Shown piece by piece: positions 6,540-13,902 of a stretch of 40,950 nt of DNA. The DNA comes from Streptomyces sp. H27-H5 (GTDB lineage: Bacteria; Actinomycetota; Actinomycetes; Streptomycetales; Streptomycetaceae). Position 1 is the first letter of the stretch, and the number at the start of each line of letters is the position of its first letter. The stretch is from NCBI RefSeq assembly GCF_026627505.1, contig NZ_JAPNLK010000075.1, forward strand, positions 1 to 40,950, read 5' to 3'. The notes under the pieces are model-generated. The model saw only the letters and a list, made by a program, of their open reading frames with translations. It did not search any database and was not told where the DNA came from. The position numbers and the translations under genes are program-made.

Positions 6540-7306
6540 GCGGGGTCACCTTCCGGGTGGTCGTCGCCGCGTTCGGGGGCGCCGGGCCCCGGTGTGTCGG
6601 CCGGGGACGCCGGGGCGGCGGTCCCGCCGGCGCCGAGGTAGCCGCAGGCGACGGCGCGGCGCAGGGCCTCGTCCTTGGCTCCGGGGGCGTCGAGGGGGCC
6701 GTCGACCAGCCCGGCGAAACCGACGGCCACGCGGGCGCCGCCGATGGGGACCAGTCCGACCTCGGCCTCGCCGTGCGGGTCGAACCGTACGGAGGAGCCC
6801 GCGGGTACGCACAGCCGCATGCCGTAGGCCGCGGCGCGGTCGAAGTCGAGGCGCGGGTTGGCCTCGAAGAAGTGGAAGTGGGAGGTCACGCTGATCGGCA
6901 CGGCGGCGGTGTTGCGCACGTGCAGGTGGATCGTGGGTTCCGGCTGGGGGGCGCCGGGGCCGGGCACGATCGCGCCGGGGGCGTCGTCGCCGAGGGGGAC
7001 GGCGCCGCGGATGGGGCGCGAGACCACCGCGAGGCGGGAGCCGTCGTCGAAGACGGCTTCCACGTGGACCTCGGTGACCACGTCGGCGACGCCGGGCAGC
7101 ACGTCGTCGGGGCCCAGCACGCTGCGGGCCTCCTCGATGGCCTCCGCCAGCCGCCTGCCGTCGCGGGCGGCCTCGCAGACCGTGTCCGCGATGAGCGCCG
7201 TGGCCTCGGGGACGTTGAGGCGCAGGCCCCGGGCCCGTCGGGCCCTGGCCAGTTCCGCGGCACTGCGGAGCAGCAGCCGGTCGCGCTCGGTTGGGGTCAG
7301 CCGCAC
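6536..7306 (-). CDS. ureAB: Fused urease gamma-beta subunit
   Basis: This 256-aa protein joins the urease gamma subunit (residues 1 to about 100: LTPTERDRLLLRSAAELARA and then LNVPEATALIADTVCEAARDG) to the beta subunit (about 102-225: PTIHLHVRNTA, SHFHFFEANPRLDFDRAAAYG, VRFDPHGEAEVGLV). A low-complexity tail follows (about 228-256). Gamma-beta fusions are known in several bacteria. It builds the scaffold that holds the alpha subunit. It overlaps ureC by 4 bp (ATGA), implying coupled translation and equal amounts. The GTG at 7306 was chosen because the gamma domain begins right there. A 155-bp divergent region separates it from the permease gene. Confidence 0.9.
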   Translation of the reverse strand: MRLTPTERDRLLLRSAAELARARRARGLRLNVPEATALIADTVCEAARDGRRLAEAIEEARSVLGPDDVLPGVADVVTEVHVEAVFDDGSRLAVVSRPIRGAVPLGDDAPGAIVPGPGAPQPEPTIHLHVRNTAAVPISVTSHFHFFEANPRLDFDRAAAYGMRLCVPAGSSVRFDPHGEAEVGLVPIGGARVAVGFAGLVDGPLDAPGAKDEALRRAVACGYLGAGGTAAPASPADTPGPGAPERGDDHPEGDPA

Positions 7307-7335
7307 GCCGATCCACCACCTTCGGAGTCAATGGA

Positions 7336-7352
7336 TTAGAACATCACTCTAA
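7336..7352. promoter_or_regulatory. 17-bp dyad between ureAB and the permease gene
   Basis: TTAGA (7336-7340) and TCTAA (7348-7352) form an inverted repeat with a 7-bp spacer. It lies in an AT-richer pocket of the 155-bp divergent region, 30 bp upstream of the ureAB start. The position suits an operator controlling one or both directions. No regulator gene is adjacent. Confidence 0.4.
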
Positions 7353-7461
7353 CTCTTCATTTCCCGGCAGTGAAGCATTGACCTGAGAGCAGGGACTGAG
7401 TCACATTGAATGTCGCTCAAACATTTGCGAACCACCCCCCGCCCTGCCAAGGGAGTTCCCC

Positions 7462-8877
7462 ATGCCCATCGAACAGCGCGGAGTCGACACCATCCCGGAG
7501 GAGGAGCGGACGAGCGGTCCCCGCGACCTGATCTCGATCCTCCTCGGCTCCAACCTCTGCCTCGGTGTGATCGTCTTCGGCTGGCTGCCCCCGTCCTTCG
7601 GACTGGGGCTGTGGCCCTCGGTGACCGCGATCGTGACCGGCACCGTCGTCGGGATCGCCTTCACCGCCCCGCTGGCGCTGGTCTCCCTGCGCACCGCTAC
7701 CAACCTGTCCACCTCCAGCGGGGCCCAGTTCGGCGTGCGCGGTCGGCTGGTCGGGTCCGTGGTGGGCCTGCTGCTCTCCCTCGGCTACACGGCGCTGACC
7801 CTGTGGATCGGCGGCGACGTGATGGTCGGCACCCTGTCCCGACTGACCGGGCTGCCGGACACCGGCGTCTCGCGCGCCGTGATGTACGGCGTACTGGCCG
7901 CCTGTACCGTCGTCGCGGCCGTGTTCGGCTACCGGCTCCTGCTGCGGATGAGCAAGATCCTGTCCGTCGCCATGGTGGTCCTGCTCGCCGTCGGCGTCTT
8001 CGCGTACGCCCCCGATTTCACCGCCGCCGCGCCGCCGGAGACCGCCTACCTCCTCGGCTCCTTCTGGCCGACCTGGTTGCTCGCCGCCGTCGCCGCCGGC
8101 CTCAGCGGCCCCGTCGCCTTCATCACCCTGCTCGGCGACTACACCCGCTACATCTCCCCCGCCCGGCACGACTCCCGCAAGGTGCTCCGATCCACCGCGC
8201 TCGGTCTCCTGGTCGGCCTGCTGGTCCCGCAGCTCTTCGGCACGTACACCGCCCTCGCCGCGCGGGCCGGCGCCGAGTACGCCGGCCCGCTGGTCGACGC
8301 CTCGCCGTTCTGGTACCTGGTCCCGCTGCTCGTCGCCGCCGCCGCGGGTTCCGTGGGCAACGCCGGGCTGATGCTCTACTCCATGGGCCTCGACCTGGAC
8401 GCGATCGTGCCCCGGGCCACCCGTACGACCGCCACCCTGGTCGCGGCCGCCGTGGCCACCGCCTTCGTGTTCGTCGGCTCCTTCGAGTGGGACGTCCAAT
8501 CCGCGATGACCTCGTTCGTACTGCTGCTCACCGCGCTCGGCACCCCCTGGGCGGTGATCACCCTGATCGGCTACGCCCGCTGTCGCGGCACGTACGACGC
8601 CGACGCCCTCCAGGTGTTCAACCGTCGCTCGGTGGGCGGGATCTACTGGTACCGAGGCGGTTGGAACGCGGCCGCCACCGCCTCGTGGGCGATCGGCGCG
8701 GGCGTCGGCCTGCTCGCCGTCACCACCCCCTTCTACGAGGGTCCGCTGTTGGCCCTGACGGGTGGCGTGGACTGTTCCTTCGTCCTGTCCGGCCTGGTCG
8801 GCGGCCTCGCCTACACGGCCCTCACCCGGCGGAAGGCGGCCGTCCCCGACGCCGCCGACGAGCCGGTCGCCGCCTAG
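7462..8877 (+). CDS. NCS1-family purine/cytosine-type permease
   Basis: A 471-aa integral membrane protein with about 12 hydrophobic segments. It belongs to the nucleobase:cation symporter-1 group (purine, cytosine, hydantoin and related ring or ureido compounds). Family-like blocks include LISILLGSNLCLGVIVFGWL near residue 23-42, STSSGAQFGVRGRLVGS, and LSGPVAFITLLGDYTRYI at about 213-230, where NCS1 proteins bind substrate. SD AGGGAG lies 8 nt before the ATG. It is divergent from the ureAB-ureC-aguA run and shares its control region, so it probably imports the nitrogen compound that this cluster degrades. The exact substrate cannot be read from sequence. It converges on ilvE with a 25-bp gap. 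Confidence 0.85.
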   Translation: MPIEQRGVDTIPEEERTSGPRDLISILLGSNLCLGVIVFGWLPPSFGLGLWPSVTAIVTGTVVGIAFTAPLALVSLRTATNLSTSSGAQFGVRGRLVGSVVGLLLSLGYTALTLWIGGDVMVGTLSRLTGLPDTGVSRAVMYGVLAACTVVAAVFGYRLLLRMSKILSVAMVVLLAVGVFAYAPDFTAAAPPETAYLLGSFWPTWLLAAVAAGLSGPVAFITLLGDYTRYISPARHDSRKVLRSTALGLLVGLLVPQLFGTYTALAARAGAEYAGPLVDASPFWYLVPLLVAAAAGSVGNAGLMLYSMGLDLDAIVPRATRTTATLVAAAVATAFVFVGSFEWDVQSAMTSFVLLLTALGTPWAVITLIGYARCRGTYDADALQVFNRRSVGGIYWYRGGWNAAATASWAIGAGVGLLAVTTPFYEGPLLALTGGVDCSFVLSGLVGGLAYTALTRRKAAVPDAADEPVAA

Positions 8878-8902
8878 TCCCCCCTGTACGGCGAGCGCCG
8901 GC

Positions 8903-9988
8903 CTAGCCCAGCGGGTGCATCCAGCCGTGGCGGTCGGCGGAGTGGCCGGTCTGGAGGTCGAGGAGCGCCTTGCGGAGCTTCATGGTGACCTCGCCGGGCT
9001 CGCCGGTGCCCTGCGTCCAGTTCGCGCGGCCGGACTTGACCGAGCCGACGGGGGTGATGACGGCCGCAGTGCCGCAGGCGAACACCTCGGTCAGGGTGCC
9101 GTTCTCGTTGTCGCGCTTCCAGTCCTCGGTGGTGATGCGGCCCTCCTCGGCGGTGTAGCCGAGGTCGCGGGCGATCGTGAGGAGGGAGTCGCGGGTGATG
9201 CCGGGCAGCAGCGAGCCGGTGAGCTCGGGGGTGACGATGCGGTCGCCGTACACGAAGTACAGGTTCATCCCGCCCATCTCCTCGATCCAGCGGTGCTCGA
9301 CGGCGTCCAGCCAGACGACCTGGTCGCAGCCGTGCGAGGCGGCCTCGGCCTGGGCGACGAGGGAAGCCGCGTAGTTGCCGCCGGTCTTCGCCGCACCGGT
9401 GCCGCCCTTGACCGCGCGGACGTAGTCCTCGGACAGCCAGACGGAGACGGGCTTGACGCCACCGGGGAAGTAGGCGCCGGCGGGCGAGGCGATGACCATG
9501 AAGAGGAACTCGTTGGCCGGGCGGACGCCCAGACCGACCTCGGACGCGAACATGAACGGACGCAGGTACAGCGAGGCCTCGCCGGAGTCCGGGACCCAGG
9601 CGCGGTCCTGCCTGATGAGCGCGTCGCAGGCGGCGATGAACAGCTCCGAGGGCAGCTCGGGCATCGCCATGCGGCGGGCCGAGGCCTGGAAGCGGTCGGC
9701 GTTGGCCTCGGGGCGGAAGGTGGCGACGGTGCCGTCGGGCTGCTTGTAGGCCTTGAGTCCCTCGAAGATGGTCTGCGCGTAGTGCAGGGTCATGTTCGCC
9801 GGGTCCATCGACAGCGGCGCATACGGGACCAGCTCGGCGTCGTGCCAGCCGCGACCCTCGGTCCACTTGATCGTCACCATGTGGTCGGTGAAGTGGCGGC
9901 CGAAGCCGGGGCTGGCCAGGATCGCCTCGCGCTCCGCGTCGGACAGCGGGTTCGAGGAGGGCTTGAGCTCGATCGTGGGCGTCGTCAT
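8903..9988 (-). CDS. ilvE: Branched-chain amino acid aminotransferase
   Basis: PLP enzyme (fold type IV, class II) for the last transamination to valine, leucine and isoleucine and the first step of their breakdown. The 361-aa product has MTLHYAQTIFEGLKAYK, YLRPFMFASE, the PLP-lysine block AKTGGNYAAS, and CGTAAVITPVG near the C-terminus. The ATG at 9988 follows GAAGGA at a good distance. The in-frame extension upstream has no family similarity. It lies downstream of leuB in the same direction, but a strong leuB terminator separates them, so it probably has its own promoter. Confidence 0.94.
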   Translation of the reverse strand: MTTPTIELKPSSNPLSDAEREAILASPGFGRHFTDHMVTIKWTEGRGWHDAELVPYAPLSMDPANMTLHYAQTIFEGLKAYKQPDGTVATFRPEANADRFQASARRMAMPELPSELFIAACDALIRQDRAWVPDSGEASLYLRPFMFASEVGLGVRPANEFLFMVIASPAGAYFPGGVKPVSVWLSEDYVRAVKGGTGAAKTGGNYAASLVAQAEAASHGCDQVVWLDAVEHRWIEEMGGMNLYFVYGDRIVTPELTGSLLPGITRDSLLTIARDLGYTAEEGRITTEDWKRDNENGTLTEVFACGTAAVITPVGSVKSGRANWTQGTGEPGEVTMKLRKALLDLQTGHSADRHGWMHPLG

Positions 9989-10162
9989 GAGTGCTTGTCC
10001 TTCACCGGTTTTGTAGGGCGGACCGCGCTCACGGCGTACTAGGACGTCCGAGCATCCCCGCATTCCGCGGCCTCGCGTTCGATTATCGCGCGCAGGGAGG
10101 CTTCGGTGAAACAGGGAGTTTGCGGCCCAGGGGAGATGGTGGCACCCGGGGCCGCACAGGAA

Positions 10163-10197
10163 AAGCCGCCGGGTGCGGTGTCGCGACCCGGCGGCTT
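10163..10197 (-). terminator. leuB terminator
   Basis: A perfect 12-bp stem (10163-10174 with 10186-10197) with an 11-nt loop starts 20 nt past the leuB stop. It isolates leuB from ilvE, whose coding region begins at 9988. Confidence 0.8.
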
Positions 10198-10217
10198 CCT
10201 GAGACGGGGTTGCCGGG

Positions 10218-11258
10218 TCAGCCGGCTACTCGCGCGGCGAGGGCGTCGCCGATCGCCTCGGTGGAGCGGAAGGTGCCGTCGCGCTCGGCCAGGTCGGCGG
10301 AGACGGCGTCCTCGATGCGGGCGGCCTCGGCCTCGTGGCCGAGGTGGCGCAGCAGGAGGGCGACCGAGAGGATCGTCGCGGTCGGGTCCGCCTTGCCGGT
10401 GCCGGCGATGTCCGGGGCCGAGCCGTGGACGGGCTCGAACATGGACGGGAAGGCGCCGGTCGGGTTGATGTTCCCGGAGGCGGCCAGGCCGATTCCGCCG
10501 GTGACGGCGGCGGCCAGGTCGGTGAGGATGTCACCGAAGAGGTTGTCCGTGACGATGACGTCGAACCGATCGGGCTGCGTGACGAAGAAGATCGTCGCGG
10601 CGTCGACGTGCAGGTAGTCGGTGGTGACCTCGGGGTACTCCTGGCCGACCTTGTCGAAGATGTTCTTCCACAGGTGACCCGCGTACACGAGGACGTTGTT
10701 CTTGTGGACCAGCGTCAGCTTCTTGCGGGGGCGGGCGTCGGCCCGCGCGTAGGCGTCACGGACCACGCGCTCGACGCCGTACGCGGTGTTGAGGCTGACC
10801 TCGGTCGCCACTTCCGCGGGGGTGCCGGTGCGCAGCGAGCCGCCGTTGCCGGTGTACGGGCCCTCGGTGCCCTCGCGGACCACGACGAAGTCGATCTCCG
10901 GGCGGCCGGCGAGCGGGGTGGCCGTGTTGGGGAAGAGCTTCGACGGGCGCAGGTTGACGAAGTGGTCGAAGGCGAAGCGGAGCTTCAGCAGCAGACCGCG
11001 TTCCAGGACGCCGGACGGGACCGAGGGGTCGCCGATGGCGCCCAGCAGGATCGCGTCGTGGTGCTTCAGCGCTTCGAGTTCCGCGTCCGGGAGGGTCTCA
11101 CCGGTGCGGTGCCAGCGCCGGGCGCCGAGGTCGTACTCCTTGGTCTCCAGCTTCACATCCTGAGGCAGGACCGCGGTAAGGACCTTGAGGCCCTGAGCCA
11201 CGACTTCCTGGCCGATGCCATCACCGGGGATCACTGCGAGATTGATGCTGGTCGACAT
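10218..11258 (-). CDS. leuB: 3-isopropylmalate dehydrogenase
   Basis: NAD-dependent oxidative decarboxylation of 3-isopropylmalate to 2-ketoisocaproate precursor, third step of leucine synthesis. The 346-aa protein shows NLAVIPGDGIGQEV at the start, LLGAIGDPSVPSG, VVREGTEGPYTGNGG, and the family signature FDVIVTDNLFGDILTDLAA at about 216-235, which carries the metal-binding Asp residues. It ends with the typical MFEPVHGSAPDIAG block. The ATG at 11258 fits the family start. An in-frame ATG 12 codons upstream would add MSEGWDREYGFP, which is less likely. A striking nested palindrome lies about 40 bp upstream. Confidence 0.94.
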   Translation of the reverse strand: MSTSINLAVIPGDGIGQEVVAQGLKVLTAVLPQDVKLETKEYDLGARRWHRTGETLPDAELEALKHHDAILLGAIGDPSVPSGVLERGLLLKLRFAFDHFVNLRPSKLFPNTATPLAGRPEIDFVVVREGTEGPYTGNGGSLRTGTPAEVATEVSLNTAYGVERVVRDAYARADARPRKKLTLVHKNNVLVYAGHLWKNIFDKVGQEYPEVTTDYLHVDAATIFFVTQPDRFDVIVTDNLFGDILTDLAAAVTGGIGLAASGNINPTGAFPSMFEPVHGSAPDIAGTGKADPTATILSVALLLRHLGHEAEAARIEDAVSADLAERDGTFRSTEAIGDALAARVAG

Positions 11259-11290
11259 GGGAAAACCGTACTCCCTGTCCCAGCCCTCAG

Positions 11291-11333
11291 ACATATTGCG
11301 TCCACCATGTGGACGATGGTGAACGCAACATGT
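11291..11333. promoter_or_regulatory. Nested inverted repeats upstream of leuB
   Basis: An 18-bp inverted repeat (11291-11308 with 11316-11333, two mismatches, 7-bp spacer) contains a second, perfect palindrome GTCCACCATGTGGAC (11300-11314). It lies 33-75 bp upstream of the leuB start, where an operator would overlap the promoter. An IclR-type regulator such as NdgR controls leu/ilv genes in Streptomyces, which makes it a candidate, but I cannot match the motif. Confidence 0.5.
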
Positions 11334-11356
11334 CCCGGGCCCGGGCGTGTCCGGAG

Positions 11357-11377
11357 GGCCGCCCACGAGGGGCGGCC
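11357..11377 (-). terminator. Terminator after the 43-aa gene
   Basis: An 8-bp perfect stem, GGCCGCCC with GGGCGGCC (11357-11364 and 11370-11377), with a 5-nt loop. It starts 8 nt past the stop of the small minus-strand gene and separates it from leuB. Confidence 0.6.
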
Positions 11378-11384
11378 GGTGGGC

Positions 11385-11516
11385 TCAGTGGCCGGTCGAG
11401 CCGCCGTTGTCGCGGCGGTCCAGGGCTCGCTGGAGGGCGGCGGCGGCGTTCTTGCGGTCCGCCTCGGCCTGGGAGGAGTGGCGGACGCGGCGGACTGCGG
11501 GGGTGTGACGGGTCAT
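11385..11516 (-). CDS. Small basic protein (43 aa), hypothetical
   Basis: This 44-codon gene has a strong SD (AAGGAG, 11526-11531) 9 nt before its ATG and a terminator just after the stop. The product starts MTRHTPAVRRVRHSSQAEAD, continues as an Ala/Arg-rich helix (KNAAAALQRALDRR) and ends GGSTGH. It is basic, has no membrane segment, and could bind nucleic acid, but I know no function. The 270 bp upstream (11517-11786) contains no other gene and an AT-richer patch (about 11680-11740) that probably carries its promoter. Confidence 0.65.
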   Translation of the reverse strand: MTRHTPAVRRVRHSSQAEADRKNAAAALQRALDRRDNGGSTGH

Positions 11517-11786
11517 GGTGATCGACTCCTTGAGATCACGGCGTGGCGGGGCCACGGATGAGGGGTTCCTTCAAGGCGCCGGAAGAGGCGGGGAGCGGTG
11601 CGCCGCAGGGGTTGCCTGCCAGGGGCGCGCGCTCTCGACCGCCATTCGCCGGATCGGCGAGACGTTCGGCTTCTACAAAGCTAGGCCAGGTCCCGCTGTA
11701 TGTCTCCGCAATTACTCGGACTTCCTACTATCTGAGACGGCAATGCCCCGGGAAGGCCCCCGGACGGGCCGCCCCGAGGGTCCGTT

Positions 11787-12668
11787 TCACCCCTTGTTCG
11801 CGCGAAGTTCCCTGATCAGGGACCTGACGGCGAGAGTGGAGGCGGATTCCGCCGTCGTGACGTATCCCACGCGTCTCATGGGCCGTTCGGGGCCCAGATC
11901 GGTGATCTCGACGGCGTCGGTGGCCTCGCCCAGCGACAGTTCGGGCAGGATCGCCATCCCCAGCCCCCTGCCGACCATCGTCAGCACCATCGCGTCGTCC
12001 TCGGCCTTGACGGTGGCCCGCGGGATCCAGTCCTGGGCCCGCCACCACGCGCGGGTGTACGAGCCGCAGTTCTCGTCCCAGTCCAGCAGGGGCAGCGACC
12101 TCGGGTCCGGGTGGCCGGCGGGGTGGACCAGGGCGTACGCCTCCCGCACCAGTTCACCGGTCAGCAGCTCGGGCCGGGCGTCCGCCCCCGCGCCCAGGGT
12201 GGCGATGCCCAGGTCGGCGCGCCCGGCCAGCACCTCCCCCGCCGCCCCCGCGCCGATCTCGCGCACCACCCGCACCTCGGGCCGGATGTCGGGGTGCAGG
12301 GCCGCCAGGCGCTCCAGCGCGGGGGGCAGCAGGTGCAGGGCCGCGCTGCGGAAGGCGGCGATGCGCAGCGTCCCTTCCACCGCGCCCCGGCCGGCGCCGC
12401 GGGCCTCCGCGCCCAGCACCTCGTACAGCCGCAGGATGCGCCGGGCGAGGGCGACGGCCCGCTCCCCCGCCGGGGTCGGCGAGGCTCCCGATCGTCCGCG
12501 CTCGAACAGCACCGCGCCCACCTTGGTCTCGCTGCCGCGCACCGAGTGCGAGACGGCGGACTGGCCGATCCCCAGGGCGGCGGCCGCGGCGGAGAAGCCG
12601 CCGGTGTCGGCGACGGCGACCAGGACGCGCAGTTCCTGGGGGGCGAGTTCGGTCGAGCCCGTGGCCAT
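11787..12668 (-). CDS. LysR-family transcriptional regulator
   Basis: A 293-aa LysR protein. The N-terminal winged helix-turn-helix (about residues 9-68) has LRVLVAVADTGGFSAAAAAL and GQSAVSHSVRGSETKVGAVL with LFERGR and TPAGERAV. The effector domain follows (about 95-293), with the periplasmic-binding-like blocks LRIAAFRSAALHLLPPAL and ADLGIATLGAG. GGGAG precedes the ATG at 12668. It is divergent from the NADP-dependent oxidoreductase gene, the classical LysR layout, and probably controls it through the repeats in the 101-bp gap. The inducer cannot be deduced. Confidence 0.9.
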   Translation of the reverse strand: MATGSTELAPQELRVLVAVADTGGFSAAAAALGIGQSAVSHSVRGSETKVGAVLFERGRSGASPTPAGERAVALARRILRLYEVLGAEARGAGRGAVEGTLRIAAFRSAALHLLPPALERLAALHPDIRPEVRVVREIGAGAAGEVLAGRADLGIATLGAGADARPELLTGELVREAYALVHPAGHPDPRSLPLLDWDENCGSYTRAWWRAQDWIPRATVKAEDDAMVLTMVGRGLGMAILPELSLGEATDAVEITDLGPERPMRRVGYVTTAESASTLAVRSLIRELRANKG

Positions 12669-12688
12669 GGGTGCTCCCACCTCGTCGT

Positions 12689-12726
12689 ATGAGCGCCATT
12701 CATGGATGTGCGCCTTCCATGAGCGC
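12689..12726. promoter_or_regulatory. Probable LysR operator region
   Basis: ATGAGCGC occurs at 12689-12696 and 12719-12726, 30 bp apart. GCGC ends flank a partly symmetric core (GCGC at 12693-12696 and 12710-12713 around an ATTCATGGAT-like centre). These lie between the LysR gene and its divergent target. A -10-like TAGCGT at 12757-12762 lies 7 nt before the oxidoreductase ATG, and no SD is present, so that mRNA may be leaderless. Confidence 0.45.
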
Positions 12727-12769
12727 AACCCCCTGCCCGGGCCCGGGATTCCTTCCTAGCGTGATCGCC

Positions 12770-13783
12770 ATGACCACCGACACGGCCTTCGCCGTCCACC
12801 AGATCGCCCGCCCCTCCGGCTTCCCGACGGCCGCCGCGTTCACCCTCGCGGAGGGCCCCGTCCCCTCCCCCGCCCCCGGCACCGCCCTGGTGGAGAACCT
12901 GCTGCTCTCGGTGGACCCGTACCACCGGGGCCTGATGGACGGCGGGGAGGGCGGCTTCGAGCTGAACTCCCCGTTGGAGGGCCGTGCGGTGGGTCGGGTG
13001 ATCGCCTCGCGGGATCCCGGGCTGGCCGAGGGCGACCTGGTCTTCCACCGGGCGGGCTGGCGCACGCACACCCTCGTCACCCTCGGTGTGGACGGCACCC
13101 GTACGCTGCGCGGCCACGAGGGCGTCCCACTGGAGGCGTACCTGAGCATCCTCGGCGGCACCGGACTGACCGCGTACGCGGCGCTCACCCGTACCGCGGC
13201 GCTGCGCGAGGGGGAGGACCTGTTCGTGTCCGCCGCCGCGGGCGGGGTCGGCACCGCGACCGGGCACATCGCCCGGCTGCTCGGCGCCCGGCGGATCGTG
13301 GGCAGCGCGGGCTCCCCCGCCAAGGTGCGCCGGCTCACCGAGGTGCTGGGTTTCGACGCGGCCTTCGACTACCACGACGGCCCGGTCGGCGAGCAGTTGA
13401 CGAAGGCGGCCCCGGACGGGATCGACGTGTACGTGGACAACGTGGGCGGCGACCACCTGGAGGGTGCGATCGGCGCGCTGCGCGAGTACGGGCGGATCGC
13501 GTGGGTCGGGGGGATCTCGATGTACAACGGCGACCGGTCGCCCGCCGCTCCCCGCAATCTCTTCGAGGTCGTACACAAGTCGCTCCGCCTGGAAGGGGTA
13601 TTGGTTCGCCATCACACCAATCTGCAGGAGGAGCTGGAGGACTTCCTGGTCCCGCACCTGCGCAGCGGCCGGGTGAGCACCGACACCACCGTTGTCCAGG
13701 GCATCGACCGGACGGTGGACGCTTTCCTGGGGGTGCTGCGCGGGGACAATCTGGGCAAGATGCTGGTCCGGCTCGGGGACTGA
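12770..13783 (+). CDS. NADP-dependent oxidoreductase (MDR family, quinone/alkenal reductase type)
   Basis: A 337-aa zinc-independent medium-chain reductase, close to the CurA/PTGR group that reduces alkenals, enones or quinones with NADPH. It shows VENLLLSVDPYHRGLMDGG near residues 40-60, GGTGLTAYAAL, the nucleotide-binding turn SAAAGGVGTATGHIARLLGA (about 155-174), YVDNVGGDHLEGAI, and an RIAWVGGIS block. The catalytic zinc Cys residues of alcohol dehydrogenases are absent. The start is the ATG at 12770, without an SD but with a -10-like box 7 nt upstream. It is divergent from a LysR regulator that probably controls it. The physiological substrate is unknown. Confidence 0.85.
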   Translation: MTTDTAFAVHQIARPSGFPTAAAFTLAEGPVPSPAPGTALVENLLLSVDPYHRGLMDGGEGGFELNSPLEGRAVGRVIASRDPGLAEGDLVFHRAGWRTHTLVTLGVDGTRTLRGHEGVPLEAYLSILGGTGLTAYAALTRTAALREGEDLFVSAAAGGVGTATGHIARLLGARRIVGSAGSPAKVRRLTEVLGFDAAFDYHDGPVGEQLTKAAPDGIDVYVDNVGGDHLEGAIGALREYGRIAWVGGISMYNGDRSPAAPRNLFEVVHKSLRLEGVLVRHHTNLQEELEDFLVPHLRSGRVSTDTTVVQGIDRTVDAFLGVLRGDNLGKMLVRLGD

Positions 13784-13799
13784 TTCCGGCCACCCGTAA

Positions 13800-13821
13800 G
13801 TTCACCGAACTCTTACCGCAC
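13800..13821 (+). promoter_or_regulatory. Candidate PHO box (PhoP site) upstream of phospholipase C
   Basis: Two tandem 11-bp units, GTTCACCGAAC (13800-13810) and TCTTACCGCAC (13811-13821), fit the Streptomyces PhoP direct-repeat unit (GTTCACC-like, 11-bp period). They end 82 bp before the GTG of the phospholipase gene, just ahead of a weak -10 (TAGACC, 13827-13832). Phosphate-starvation control of a phosphate-releasing exoenzyme would be expected. Confidence 0.6.
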
Positions 13822-13902
13822 GGATGTAGACCTTTGGCGCGGGTCCGGCCACCCTTGCGCTCAATGTGCCGACGGGGCACGCGAGTTGGAGGCGAGCAGT
13901 CA

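Noticed and set aside
5169..6641. A long plus-strand open frame opposite ureC
   Set aside because: Compositional shadow of a clear urease gene; low-complexity Val/Gly/Asp protein with no SD.
11258..11294. Leader peptide attenuator for leuB
   Set aside because: The ATG 12 codons upstream of leuB is in frame with it and lacks a run of leucine codons; no terminator follows.
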